Translations under genes and position numbers: made by a program | The notes under the pieces: generated by a model | Databases searched by the model: none | Told to the model about the DNA's origin: nothing | The model's input: only the letters and a program-made list of their open reading frames with translations | Part shown: piece by piece, positions 1-6,055 of the stretch | How the letters are laid out: each line of letters opens with the position of its first letter | Numbering within the stretch: position 1 is the stretch's first letter | NCBI RefSeq assembly: GCF_014359955.1 | Contig: NZ_JACIYL010000149.1 | Coordinates: 1 to 7,447, forward strand | Source of the DNA: Thermogutta sp. | GTDB lineage: Bacteria; Planctomycetota; Planctomycetia; Pirellulales; Thermoguttaceae | Length of the DNA: 7,447 nucleotides | Reading direction: 5' to 3'

Positions 1-201
1 TTCGCAAAAAGGGGGCTCGATATTGAAGACTACGTGATAGAACTGGAGCATGGCAAACACAGGCTAAGGCCGGACGAAATCCATACCGGACCTGAGAACT
101 GGAACAAACGCTGGCGCGAATTCTTTGACGAACACCCGGAGGCGAAGAAAGAAGAAATCCTCGAGTTCCTCCAGCGTTTGCGGGCCGAGTTTGGAATTTG
201 A
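1..201 (+). CDS. C-terminal end of a SitA-like polymorphic toxin (5' end outside window)
   Basis: This reading frame is open from the first base to TGA at 199-201 and gives 66 residues. They are dominated by charged and aromatic residues: an ELEHGKHRL stretch, then RPDEIHTG, WNKRWREFF and a helical end finishing in RAEFGI. This pattern (GKHRL, an IH motif, WN..W..F, then a helix ending in EFGI) is what I recall for the toxic tips of the Myxococcus SitA-type toxins, earlier called a M. xanthus paralogous lipoprotein family. The assignment is from memory of the family. It is supported by the next gene, which resembles the matching SitI6 immunity family and begins within a few bases of the stop. 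Whether this tip belongs to a complete toxin or to another orphan module cannot be seen, because the upstream part is missing. The biochemical activity of this tip is not evident from the sequence. Confidence 0.7.
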   Translation, partial: FAKRGLDIEDYVIELEHGKHRLRPDEIHTGPENWNKRWREFFDEHPEAKKEEILEFLQRLRAEFGI

Positions 202-213
202 GTGGATGTGACC

Positions 214-906
214 ATGGCCAAAAGCGACGGTAAGTTTTGGCACCTTGATGCGCCCGAATCAACGAAGCGGCTTGCGGAGTGGGCAGACGATATGCATTAC
301 GAGTCCACGGTGATATGCCCGCTCCACGAAGGCCATCAACGGCCAGGTAAGCGGCAACCGAACCTGAGCATAGTGTTGCCGGGCAAGACCGTTGACGACG
401 TGGATGACTTTGTGTGGACTTGGTATTCGGAATGTCTTGTACAAGATCACGTATTGGAGTTGTTTAGACGAGCTGGTCTCACGGGCTACGAGGTGAAACC
501 TGTCACAGCCAAGTTCAAACAGAGTACGGAACCTCCACCGAGGTTGTGGGAGTTGGTGGTGACCGGCTGGGCGCGTATGGCGCCACCGGAGTCAGGGATT
601 CGACTGGTTAAAAAATGTGATGCATGTGGATTACTGAAATACTCTGGTTGCGACAATCCGGAGCGGCTCATTGATCCTTCGCAGTGGGACGGGAGCGACT
701 TTTTCATTGTGTGGCCTCTGCCGAAGTTTATCTTTGTCACGGACCGGGTGGCCAAGCTCATTCGCGAGAACCGATTAACTGGTGTAGTGCTGAAAGATCC
801 GACAAAGTTAAAGTTTGTGTCTGACGGCTTTTCTCCAGGGCGGTTGTCGCGATGGATGCCGGAGGCTCGTGCCCGCGAGTTGGGGGGGCCTCTGGGTATC
901 GACTGA
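214..906 (+). CDS. SitI6-like double-CXXCG immunity protein
   Basis: This 230-residue protein probably neutralises the toxin whose end lies at 1-201. A CDACG motif (codons from 616) is followed by the block D-F-F-I-V-W-P-L-P, an IFVTDRV segment and LTGVVLKDPTKLKF. This is the C-terminal pattern of the Myxococcus double-CXXCG paralogous family, now called SitI6 immunity proteins. The usual first CXXCG appears degenerate: near residue 35 there is CPLHEGH instead, so a metal site may be lost or different. No signal peptide or membrane segment is seen, so it should act in the cytoplasm. I chose ATG 214 with a GAGTGG ribosome-site-like stretch 8 bases upstream. GTG 202, directly abutting the toxin stop, is an equal alternative that adds four residues. 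Either way it is tightly coupled to the toxin. The stop is followed within 12 bases by carrier repeat A in the same frame. Confidence 0.78.
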   Translation: MAKSDGKFWHLDAPESTKRLAEWADDMHYESTVICPLHEGHQRPGKRQPNLSIVLPGKTVDDVDDFVWTWYSECLVQDHVLELFRRAGLTGYEVKPVTAKFKQSTEPPPRLWELVVTGWARMAPPESGIRLVKKCDACGLLKYSGCDNPERLIDPSQWDGSDFFIVWPLPKFIFVTDRVAKLIRENRLTGVVLKDPTKLKFVSDGFSPGRLSRWMPEARARELGGPLGID

Positions 907-918
907 TGCCGAGATTCC

Positions 919-1398
919 GAGACCTGGGCCAGCGGCGGGACCTACCAAAACGCCACCTACGACGACTACACTTACCAGTACCAGTGGACGAAGATCTGGC
1001 AGGGCCAGGGGGATGGCAGCGTGACAAGTTCGGCCGCTAACAACGTCACGGGCATCGAGAACGGCTCCGAAAGCGGCTGGTCGACGCACACCGTGTCGGA
1101 GGGGAACGGTTCAAGCTCTGGCAGCGGCTCGGGTTCTGGCTCCGGGAGTGGCAGTGGCAGTGGTTCCGGAAGTGGTCCCGGCAGGGGCAGCGGTTCTTCG
1201 TCCAGTACCAGTTGGAGCACAAGCTGGAACCACTCCTACGACCACACGGTCACGTATCCCGGCTTTTATGACTATCGCTATTACGGCCAGGATTACGGCG
1301 GTGGCTCCGGCGAAGAGGATTATGTCGCCTACATGGGCGACGCTTTCAGCGAGGCTCCTTCCCCCGGCTCCAGCGGCGGCATGTTCCCCTTCGCCTAT
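919..1398 (+). repeat. Carrier repeat copy A (linker, Ser/Gly tract, Tyr-rich junction)
   Basis: This segment is closely similar to 2725-3198 and its 3' part to 5840-6055. It encodes ETWxSGGTYQNATYDDY, a QGQGDGSVTSS block, GWSTHTVSEG, a Ser/Gly tract and the junction with TYPGFYDYRYYG, SGEED and FPFAY. Similarity stops just after FPFAY, where the toxin-specific part begins. This copy is the most divergent near its end (DAFSEAPSPG rather than DAFYDNPGSD). Confidence 0.9.
1108..1206 (+). repeat. Ser/Gly dipeptide tract in carrier copy A
   Basis: About 33 codons that are almost wholly Gly and Ser, with one Pro and one Arg. Codons alternate between GGC/GGT/GGA/GGG and AGC/AGT/TCC/TCG, so the DNA is a degenerate GGCAGT-like repeat rather than an exact microsatellite. 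It probably encodes a flexible linker. Confidence 0.85.
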
Positions 1399-1659
1399 AA
1401 CTATGAAGGGCAACAGTCTGCGCAGGGTCAGACCGCCGGTGAGACCTTGGCACTTGGGCAAAGCGTCGGACAACGGCAGAGTGTGACTGTTTTGCCGGCA
1501 GCGGCAGGCCAACCCGGGGTCGACGGCAGCATGTCCTATAGCGAGGCCGCGGGTGTCGGATACCACTACGCGCCTTCGGAGAAGCTGCCGCCTATAGCGG
1601 GCGGCAGGGACGCTTCCGGCGAAAGGGTCGTGACCGGGACGGCCGCCACCAGTGGCGAG

Positions 1660-1910
1660 GCTGAAGGCGGCTTCTGGGATTGGGTGCAGGGCGGCTTGGA
1701 TGTGGTGGGGTGCATACCCGGTTTTGGCGAGCCAGCCGACGCAGTCAACGCGGTAATCTCCGTATTTCGCGGGGACTGGACGGGGGCGGGGCTGTCCGCG
1801 GTGTCCATGATCCCGGTGTATGGCGACGCGGTCGGCAAAGGTGGTAAGATTGCCCGCTACGTGGCAAAATACGGAGACGAGGCGGTTGCCGCTCTGGATG
1901 CCTTGCGTGG
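1660..1910 (+). other. Hydrophobic pre-toxin segment of module A
   Basis: The translated stretch begins GGFWDWVQGG, continues through CIPGFGEPADAVNAVISVF and RGDWTGAGLSA, and reaches MIPVYGDAVGKGGK. It contains two glycine-rich hydrophobic motifs of the kind found just before the toxic tip in many polymorphic toxins, where they are thought to help release or entry. The role here is inferred from that resemblance. Confidence 0.65.
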
Positions 1911-2201
1911 CGTGCACCGCCTCAAGGGCGTGGTCAGGTCTTTTGAAGGTTTGGCATCACATCGTGGAGCAGCGACCCAGCAACATCGCTCGCTTCGGTC
2001 CCGAGGCGATCCACAATACCGCAAACGTGTTGGCAGTGCCGAGAGAAGTCAACCAGAAAATCGCCGACTACTATTCGAGGAAGCGCCCATGGACAGGTGG
2101 CAAGACTGTAAGAGAGTGGCTCGACAGTCAAACGTACGAGGATCAAATGAAATATGGTCAGATGATTCTCGAGAAAGTAATCAAGGGTGAGCCGTTGCCA
2201 T

Positions 2202-2207
2202 GAGGGG
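2202..2207 (+). promoter_or_regulatory. Ribosome binding site for the DUF2019 immunity gene
   Basis: GAGGGG lies 9 bases before ATG 2217 and overlaps the toxin stop TGA 2201-2203. This supports ATG 2217 over the upstream GTG 2187, which lies inside the toxin coding end, and implies translational coupling. Confidence 0.6.
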
Positions 2208-2216
2208 CTATATGAG

Positions 2217-2561
2217 ATGGAGATAAATGACCTGGAGAAACTCGTTCAAGACTATCGCACCGCTGCTTTGCAGACCGGTCTCTGGAATGATGCGGAAAAT
2301 GCAAACCAAGCCCACGATCGCCTACATAAACTGTACAAGATTTTACGTACGACTCCGGAGGGTCAAGAGGCAATTTCCAGACTTATGGCAGATTCGGACC
2401 CATACGTGCGTTTGTGGGCAGCCTCGCACAGCCTTTTTTGGAAACCCGATGATGCTCGGAAGGTGTTAGAACAGATCGCGGCTTGTGGCGGACTATTGGG
2501 CTTTGATGCCGAAATGGTTCTTAAGGAGTTCGACGCAGGCCGGCTCACCTTCGATTATTAG
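2217..2561 (+). CDS. DUF2019-family immunity protein
   Basis: This 114-residue, mostly helical protein begins MEINDLEKLVQDY. Features typical of DUF2019 as I remember the family are a first helix LEKLVQDYRTAAL, the NxAHDRLHKLYKIL helix, and SDPYVRLWAASHSLFW with its VR.WAA core. DARKVLEQIA and a GFDAEMVLKEFDAGRL end follow, which is typical for the family. The repeated short helices resemble HEAT repeats. It starts 14 bases after the stop of the split WHH-type toxin and is therefore its likely antidote, acting in the cytoplasm by direct binding. The gene is intact although the toxin next to it is frameshifted. Its 3' side runs directly into about 115 bases of unassigned sequence before carrier copy B. 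Confidence 0.85.
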   Translation: MEINDLEKLVQDYRTAALQTGLWNDAENANQAHDRLHKLYKILRTTPEGQEAISRLMADSDPYVRLWAASHSLFWKPDDARKVLEQIAACGGLLGFDAEMVLKEFDAGRLTFDY

Positions 2562-2676
2562 GCCGCGCCAAAAGGCTGGGCAACTGGCTGTTGCTTGCTT
2601 GCCGCCCGGATGCCAAGAATTTGGGCTCGATTATTCCCAAGCTTCAACATGGCCAGCCTCGGCCTGTGGGCAGGCG

Positions 2677-4065
2677 GACTCGCTCTACCACTCCGAGTGG
2701 GCGGATTACTGGTGGAGTGGGCCGGAGACCTGGGTCAGCGGCGGGACCTACCAAAACGCCACCTACGACGACTACACTTACCAGTACCAGTGGACGAAGA
2801 CCTGGCAGGGCCAGGGGGATGGCAGCGTGACAAGTTCGGCCACCAACCGCGTCACCGGCATCGAGAACGGCACCGAAAGCGGCTGGTCGACGCACACCGT
2901 GTCGGAGGGCAGCGGTTCAAGCTCTGGCAGCGGCTCGGCTCCCGGCTCCGGGAGTGGCAGTGGCAGTGGTTCCGGAAGTGGTCCCGGCAGCGGCAGCGGT
3001 TCTTCCACCAGCAGCAGTTGGAGCGGCAGTTGGAATCCCTCGTACGACCACACAGTCACGTATCCCGGCTTTTATGACTATCGCTATTACGGCCGGGACT
3101 ACGGCGGTGGCTCCGGCGAAGAGGACTACATCGCCTATGTGGGCGACGCTTTCTACGATAATCCCGGCTCCGATAGCGGCTTCTTCCCGTTTGCGTATAG
3201 CGGCGAGGGGGGCACGTACAGTATGATGCTCCTGGCCAGTCAGCACACAGACGCCAGCGGGTCATTCGAGGAACGTTTGGCTGGGGCCGGCGGCTACGGC
3301 GTCTCCGTGGTCCCGCCCGCCGGTGCCGCCAATCGCCAGGTCCCTGTGGCGAACGACGGGGGTCTTGAGCCGTTGCAGGATGGCGTTGCCCAGTCTGTGG
3401 ATGGCAGCCCTTCGGGGCCGTCGATCGAAATCGGCAAAGCGACCGTGGCCGCGGGGACAAAGGCGGAAGGGAGCCGACCGCTGAGCCTTCAGGAGCGAAG
3501 ATTCCTCGAGTACCTGTTCACGCAGATAATGCCAAGGCTGAAACAGGACGAGCTGTACGCGAAACTCGTCGGTACGCTCAAGCAGATAAGATTGTACGAT
3601 GCGGGCTTGCGCACCGAATGGTACTGGATTAAGAACATACTGGCGCAGGCTATTCTGGCTTCTGATCCACAGGTCGGCGCGGTGACGTTAGGCTGGGACC
3701 AGTTCTACCGCGATGGGGAGTACCCTTCGCAGCCCGAGCCTAGGAGTATAGCCTTGATTGCCCACGAGACATTTCACTCTCTACACGCGCAGGACCTGGG
3801 CACCGGGCTATTCCTGATGGCCTACGGCATCGACAGCCTGGCCGCGTGGTGGTACGAGGGGGACGCGTACCGGAAGAATCTCTCGGAGATTCTCGGTTAC
3901 GCGGTTCAAGACACGGTTAAGGACGTTTTGCGTAAATACCCAAATGGACTGGATTGGTTTGACCAGAACTCACCTCGATATGGGCAGATTCCGGCTGGTT
4001 TTGGTGATTGGGTTAGGCAGCGATTTCGAGAGAATCTCAACCGTTATCTCCAGAAAACGCCATAG
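2677..4065 (+). CDS. Orphan toxin module B: carrier fragment with HExxH zinc-metallopeptidase tip
   Basis: An uninterrupted module of 462 codons that has lost its natural 5' end. The start given is where carrier-like sequence begins (DSLYHSEWADYWW), not a start codon. In-frame ATGs at 2485 and 2506 lie inside the DUF2019 gene and look accidental; GTG 2827 matches GTG 1021 of module A. Order: carrier segment to FPFAY (3198), a variable linker to about 3470, a helical region (LSLQERRFLEYLF to about 3660), then the catalytic part. HETFH at 3763-3777 gives two zinc-ligand His and the catalytic Glu. The downstream NLSEILGY with Glu at 3886, after a GDAYRKN motif, is the likely third ligand, as in gluzincin-type peptidases. 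The predicted role is proteolysis of a target-cell protein; the substrate is unknown. A lipoprotein gene follows 8 bases after the stop and may be the immunity gene. Confidence 0.78.
   Translation, partial: DSLYHSEWADYWWSGPETWVSGGTYQNATYDDYTYQYQWTKTWQGQGDGSVTSSATNRVTGIENGTESGWSTHTVSEGSGSSSGSGSAPGSGSGSGSGSGSGPGSGSGSSTSSSWSGSWNPSYDHTVTYPGFYDYRYYGRDYGGGSGEEDYIAYVGDAFYDNPGSDSGFFPFAYSGEGGTYSMMLLASQHTDASGSFEERLAGAGGYGVSVVPPAGAANRQVPVANDGGLEPLQDGVAQSVDGSPSGPSIEIGKATVAAGTKAEGSRPLSLQERRFLEYLFTQIMPRLKQDELYAKLVGTLKQIRLYDAGLRTEWYWIKNILAQAILASDPQVGAVTLGWDQFYRDGEYPSQPEPRSIALIAHETFHSLHAQDLGTGLFLMAYGIDSLAAWWYEGDAYRKNLSEILGYAVQDTVKDVLRKYPNGLDWFDQNSPRYGQIPAGFGDWVRQRFRENLNRYLQKTP
2725..3198 (+). repeat. Carrier repeat copy B
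   Basis: The most complete copy in the window. It matches 919-1398 nearly throughout and 5840-6055 over the junction. It ends at FPFAY (3184-3198). Its left flank (2677-2724, DSLYHSEWADYWWSGP) also reads like carrier protein and is absent from copy A, so this module captured more of the carrier. Confidence 0.9.
2908..3018 (+). repeat. Ser/Gly tract in carrier copy B
   Basis: About 37 codons of Gly and Ser with an Ala-Pro pair and one further Pro, ending in a Ser/Thr-rich run. It uses the same degenerate codon pattern as 1108-1206 and probably encodes a flexible linker. Confidence 0.85.
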
Positions 4066-4073
4066 GTGCCATC

Positions 4074-4487
4074 GTGTGCTGCTTAAATGATAGCGGATAT
4101 CGTGTCGGGGTGGGTTGGGGCTCCTTAGCTGGTCTTCTGTTCATGGCAGGTTGCTGGTTTGTCCCACGTGATAGCTGGACCGCGGTGGAGGGCGTGGTCG
4201 TTGACGACGCGGGCGCCCCGGTGCCTGGAGCCACCGTCACGTTGCGACCCGAGCCGGGCCAAGAGAAGATAGCGTTTCCCGACTCGGTGAGCACGGATGA
4301 AAAGGGATGTTTTCGCCTCTTTCAGGGCCACGCGCCGGTTCGCTGCAATTTTATTGTCGAAGCGAAGAAGGAGGGATTTTTGGGTGCGACGATGACGGTG
4401 CAAGGGTGTCGGTCGCACCAGGTAAGGCTCGTGCTGGTTCCGGAACGTGCCAAGGCTGCCGCAACGCCGGGGAAGATGACGCACTGA
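4074..4487 (+). CDS. Small lipoprotein with carboxypeptidase-regulatory-like beta-sandwich; probable immunity to the metallopeptidase
   Basis: 137 residues from GTG 4074. The N-terminus is a lipoprotein signal: a hydrophobic run GSLAGLLFMAGC places the lipid-bearing Cys at about residue 27. The mature part reads VEGVVVDDAGAPVPGATVTL, then STDEKGCFRLF, and later VEAKKEGFLGATMTV. This is the classic pattern of the carboxypeptidase-regulatory-like (CarboxypepD_reg) fold, with its G-x-V-x-D-x-x-G-x-P-x-x-G-A-x-V core. Position 8 bases after the metallopeptidase module, in the slot held by immunity genes elsewhere in the array, suggests an antidote anchored outside the cytoplasmic membrane. That would fit a protease acting in the periplasm. 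The start is uncertain: TAGGTG sits a few bases upstream, and GTG 4110 would leave a shorter signal peptide lacking the Arg. Confidence 0.72.
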   Translation: MCCLNDSGYRVGVGWGSLAGLLFMAGCWFVPRDSWTAVEGVVVDDAGAPVPGATVTLRPEPGQEKIAFPDSVSTDEKGCFRLFQGHAPVRCNFIVEAKKEGFLGATMTVQGCRSHQVRLVLVPERAKAAATPGKMTH

Positions 4488-4488
4488 C

Positions 4489-5176
4489 GTGCGTGGCGGA
4501 AGCTTCCCCGCTGGCGGCGACCCGTGGCGGCCCAACGGCGGGCTGCCGGTCATCGGCCCGGTGGGTGCGGGCCAAGGAGGTAGCGCAAGGGCTGGCCAAT
4601 ATCGTCAACGGTGTTCAGGATTCCGTTGTTGGGATCCTTAACATCGGGGTGGGTGCGGTGAACACGATTGCGTGGGCTGAGGAGCGGGTGGGGATTCTCA
4701 ACCCGGAGGACCCCATTCGGGTTCCCTACATTCCTTCCCCGGACTGGAGTCGGGGATTGATTACCCACGAGGCTGGTCAACGGGGCAGTTGGACAAACAC
4801 CCACGGCTGGAGTAAATTCTTCGGAGCCACGGGGGTAGAATTTGCCGCAGGAGCCTGGGCAGGGAAAGCCAGTAAGGCCAAACAGGCTGTGGCACTTGTT
4901 CGAACTGGGAGACGTGCCTCCCGCCTAGGAATTAACGTTGAGACCTTGGAACTTACACAGACGGTCGCAGGTCATTTGGCTACCCGCCCGTACCTGCGAT
5001 CGCGTCTGTTGATTCAGGAGATTATCGAAGCGGCTGAGCCGACAACGGATAGCATTGTATCCGGCGCGTGGCGTTGGGAGGTTCCGGGTAGCTGGAACGG
5101 AAGATAGGGTATTTATGAATTGGTGATTGACCCACACACAAATCGTATCCTCCATTTCTTATGGAGAGCGTTATGA
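4489..5176 (+). pseudogene. Third toxin module, interrupted by TAG 5105 and a probable earlier frameshift
   Basis: A displaced toxin end without the carrier repeat. Just after the lipoprotein stop, frame 1 encodes a Gly/Pro-rich linker (GGDPWRPNGG, LPVIGPVGAGQGG) to about 4581. The body continues in frame 2: AQGLANIVNGVQDSVVG, DPIRVPYIPSPDWSRGL, HGWSKFFGATGVEFAAGAW, and a tip with QTVAGHLATRPYLRSRLL, IQEIIEAAEP and WEVPGSWNGR. There TAG 5105-5107 ends the frame. The same frame then reads on as GIYELVIDPHTNRILHFL to TGA 5174-5176. RPY..S..LIQEI followed by G..NG..G.YELVID..TN.I.HF is a toxin-tip pattern I remember from polymorphic toxins but cannot name. The tail therefore looks like true coding sequence cut by a nonsense mutation. 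The immunity gene start overlaps TGA 5174 by ATGA. Confidence 0.72.
5163..5166 (+). promoter_or_regulatory. Ribosome binding site for the third immunity gene
   Basis: GGAG lies 6 bases before ATG 5173, inside the last codons of the toxin frame. It favours ATG 5173 over the in-frame ATG 5161, which overlaps the site itself, and gives an ATGA stop-start overlap with the toxin. Confidence 0.55.
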
Positions 5177-5733
5177 ACCGGTTTACATTCGTGCCGAGAT
5201 GGGATATCGAGCCGTTGTCTGGATACCCGATCTACAGCATCAAAGATTACGCTTTCGACTTCGTACCGGCTAGCGAGTCCCAGTTTCAGGCTCGATTTGG
5301 ATCGGCCGGGGAAGGAATACTGGTTACGGATACGGAACAGCTCATTGTGGGAATTGAAACAGGACTTCTTCTACATGTGTATGGCTATTCGCCCTATATG
5401 AAATGGAAAATGTGCGATCGCGTCCCACCATCCTCGCGTGGTGGAGGAGTGTGGGTGCATTGCGTTCGGCCATTGCTTTCGGGAGCGGGCGAAGACGTGC
5501 GCGAGCACTTGGGCGACGCGGTTTGGTTCAACCCGCAGGCGGGCTGGGTGTGCCTTGGCGATGTGTCATTTGTGCCAAGGGATTCTGCGGTAGAATTCGC
5601 TTCAGGTACCGTTGCAGTCATCGACGAGGGCCAGCTGCGGGCCGTCTGGGTACGGCCGGAGAACTGGCACCAAGTTGCGGCTTCGTACCTTGAGGGTGGA
5701 AGACGTCCTGTGGGGCAAAGGCCGAAACTATGA
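5173..5733 (+). CDS. Unrecognised probable immunity protein of the third module
   Basis: 186 residues from ATG 5173, beginning MNRFTFVPRWDIEPLSGYP. No family is recognised. The protein is soluble-looking, with no signal peptide, and rich in aromatic residues. Visible segments include SIKDYAFDFVPA, TGLLLHVYGYSPY, VWVHCVRPLLSG, GDAVWFNPQAGWVCLGDVSF and AVWVRPENWHQVAASYLEGG. A long central HVYGY...V.VHC stretch and alternating hydrophobics suggest a mixed alpha/beta fold. The function is assigned only from position. The start overlaps the TGA of the preceding toxin frame, which is the usual coupling of toxin and antidote genes, and a different toxin module (C) follows about 100 bases downstream. 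The frame is intact even though the toxin beside it carries a stop codon. The last residues (GQRPKL) are unremarkable. Confidence 0.72.
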   Translation: MNRFTFVPRWDIEPLSGYPIYSIKDYAFDFVPASESQFQARFGSAGEGILVTDTEQLIVGIETGLLLHVYGYSPYMKWKMCDRVPPSSRGGGVWVHCVRPLLSGAGEDVREHLGDAVWFNPQAGWVCLGDVSFVPRDSAVEFASGTVAVIDEGQLRAVWVRPENWHQVAASYLEGGRRPVGQRPKL

Positions 5734-5839
5734 CTTCGGAAAGTTCATGTCGGATTTGGGACCATGTCCTCTTGCCAAACGCGTCGGAGAACCGATGAGG
5801 TAGCGGTAGTGGATCCGGGGCAGGTCCTATAACGGCTAA
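5734..5839 (+). other. Decayed boundary between the third immunity gene and module C
   Basis: No gene is seen here. At 5799-5828 one frame reads GSGSGSGAGP, which looks like a remnant of the carrier Ser/Gly tract. It is out of frame with the surviving copy C downstream, and a TAA at 5837-5839 closes the copy C frame on its left. The rest (5734-5798) shows no clear promoter, terminator or coding signal. Confidence 0.55.
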
Positions 5840-6055
5840 AGTTCAAGTTCGGGCACGGGCTATTCCTCCAGCAGCAGTTGGAGCGGCAGTTGGAATCCCT
5901 CGTATGACCAGACGGTCACGTATCCCGGCTTTTATGACTATCGCTATTACGGTCGGGACTACAGCGGCTCCGGCGAAGAGAACTACATTGCCTATGTGGG
6001 CGACGCTTTCTACGATAATCCCGGCAGCGACACCGGTTTCTTCCCGTTTGCGTAC
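5840..6055 (+). repeat. Carrier repeat copy C (3' part only)
   Basis: It starts within a shortened Ser-rich stretch and keeps the junction: WSGSWNPSYDQTVTYPG, FYDYRYYGRDY, SGEEN, YIAYVGDAFYDNPGSD and FPFAY (6041-6055). It is closest to copy B. The block before the Ser/Gly tract in copies A and B is missing, and a Gly-Gly pair is lost in RDYSGSGEE. Confidence 0.88.

Larger units (their letters stand above)
907..2203 (+). pseudogene. Orphan toxin module A: carrier fragment, pre-toxin segment and WHH-type nuclease tip, frameshifted
   Basis: A displaced toxin C-terminus without its own start region. Frame 1 runs from the codon after the upstream stop and holds, in order: the ETWASGGTYQ block (919), a Ser/Gly tract (1108-1206), the Tyr-rich junction (about 1222-1398, ending FPFAY), a variable linker, and a hydrophobic pre-toxin segment (about 1660-1910) with the two related motifs IPGFGEPAD and IPVYGDA. 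At 1950-1952 a TTT run carries one extra T. Removing it joins RSFEG to WHHIVEQ, after which the frame continues to TGA 2201-2203. The tip reads WHHIVEQ, then FGPEAIHNT, NVLAVP, YYSRK, TGGKTVREWL, a layout I recall from polymorphic toxins and would place tentatively near the HNH/endonuclease VII nucleases because of the HH motif and later Asn/His residues. GTG 1021 is the only plausible internal start and has no clear ribosome site. The DUF2019 immunity gene follows at once. Confidence 0.75.

Noticed and set aside
1108..1206. Ser/Gly tract as a CRISPR array or exact microsatellite
   Set aside because: The units are degenerate at codon level, contain no spacers and encode a continuous Gly/Ser linker.
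1111..1917. Long - strand frame opposite module A
   Set aside because: It mirrors the GC-rich codons of the + strand module, shows Ala/Thr/Arg low complexity and recurs opposite copy B, so it is an antisense shadow.
1820..2203. ATG 1820 as a genuine start of the WHH-type toxin
   Set aside because: The first 40 or so residues are an out-of-frame reading of the pre-toxin segment; a one-base frameshift at 1950-1952 explains both frames better.
2485..2676. ATG 2485 as the start of the metallopeptidase module
   Set aside because: It lies inside the DUF2019 gene in another frame, has no suitable ribosome site, and the peptide up to about 2676 has no carrier-like features.
2595..3077. A separate + strand protein rich in Leu and Gly then Arg
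   Set aside because: It is an out-of-frame reading of carrier copy B; the corresponding frame of copy A gives similar Arg-rich text, as expected for a shadow.
5553..5581. Seven-bp inverted repeat CCTTGGC / GCCAAGG
   Set aside because: The stem is short with a 15-base loop inside an immunity gene; it is within chance expectation.
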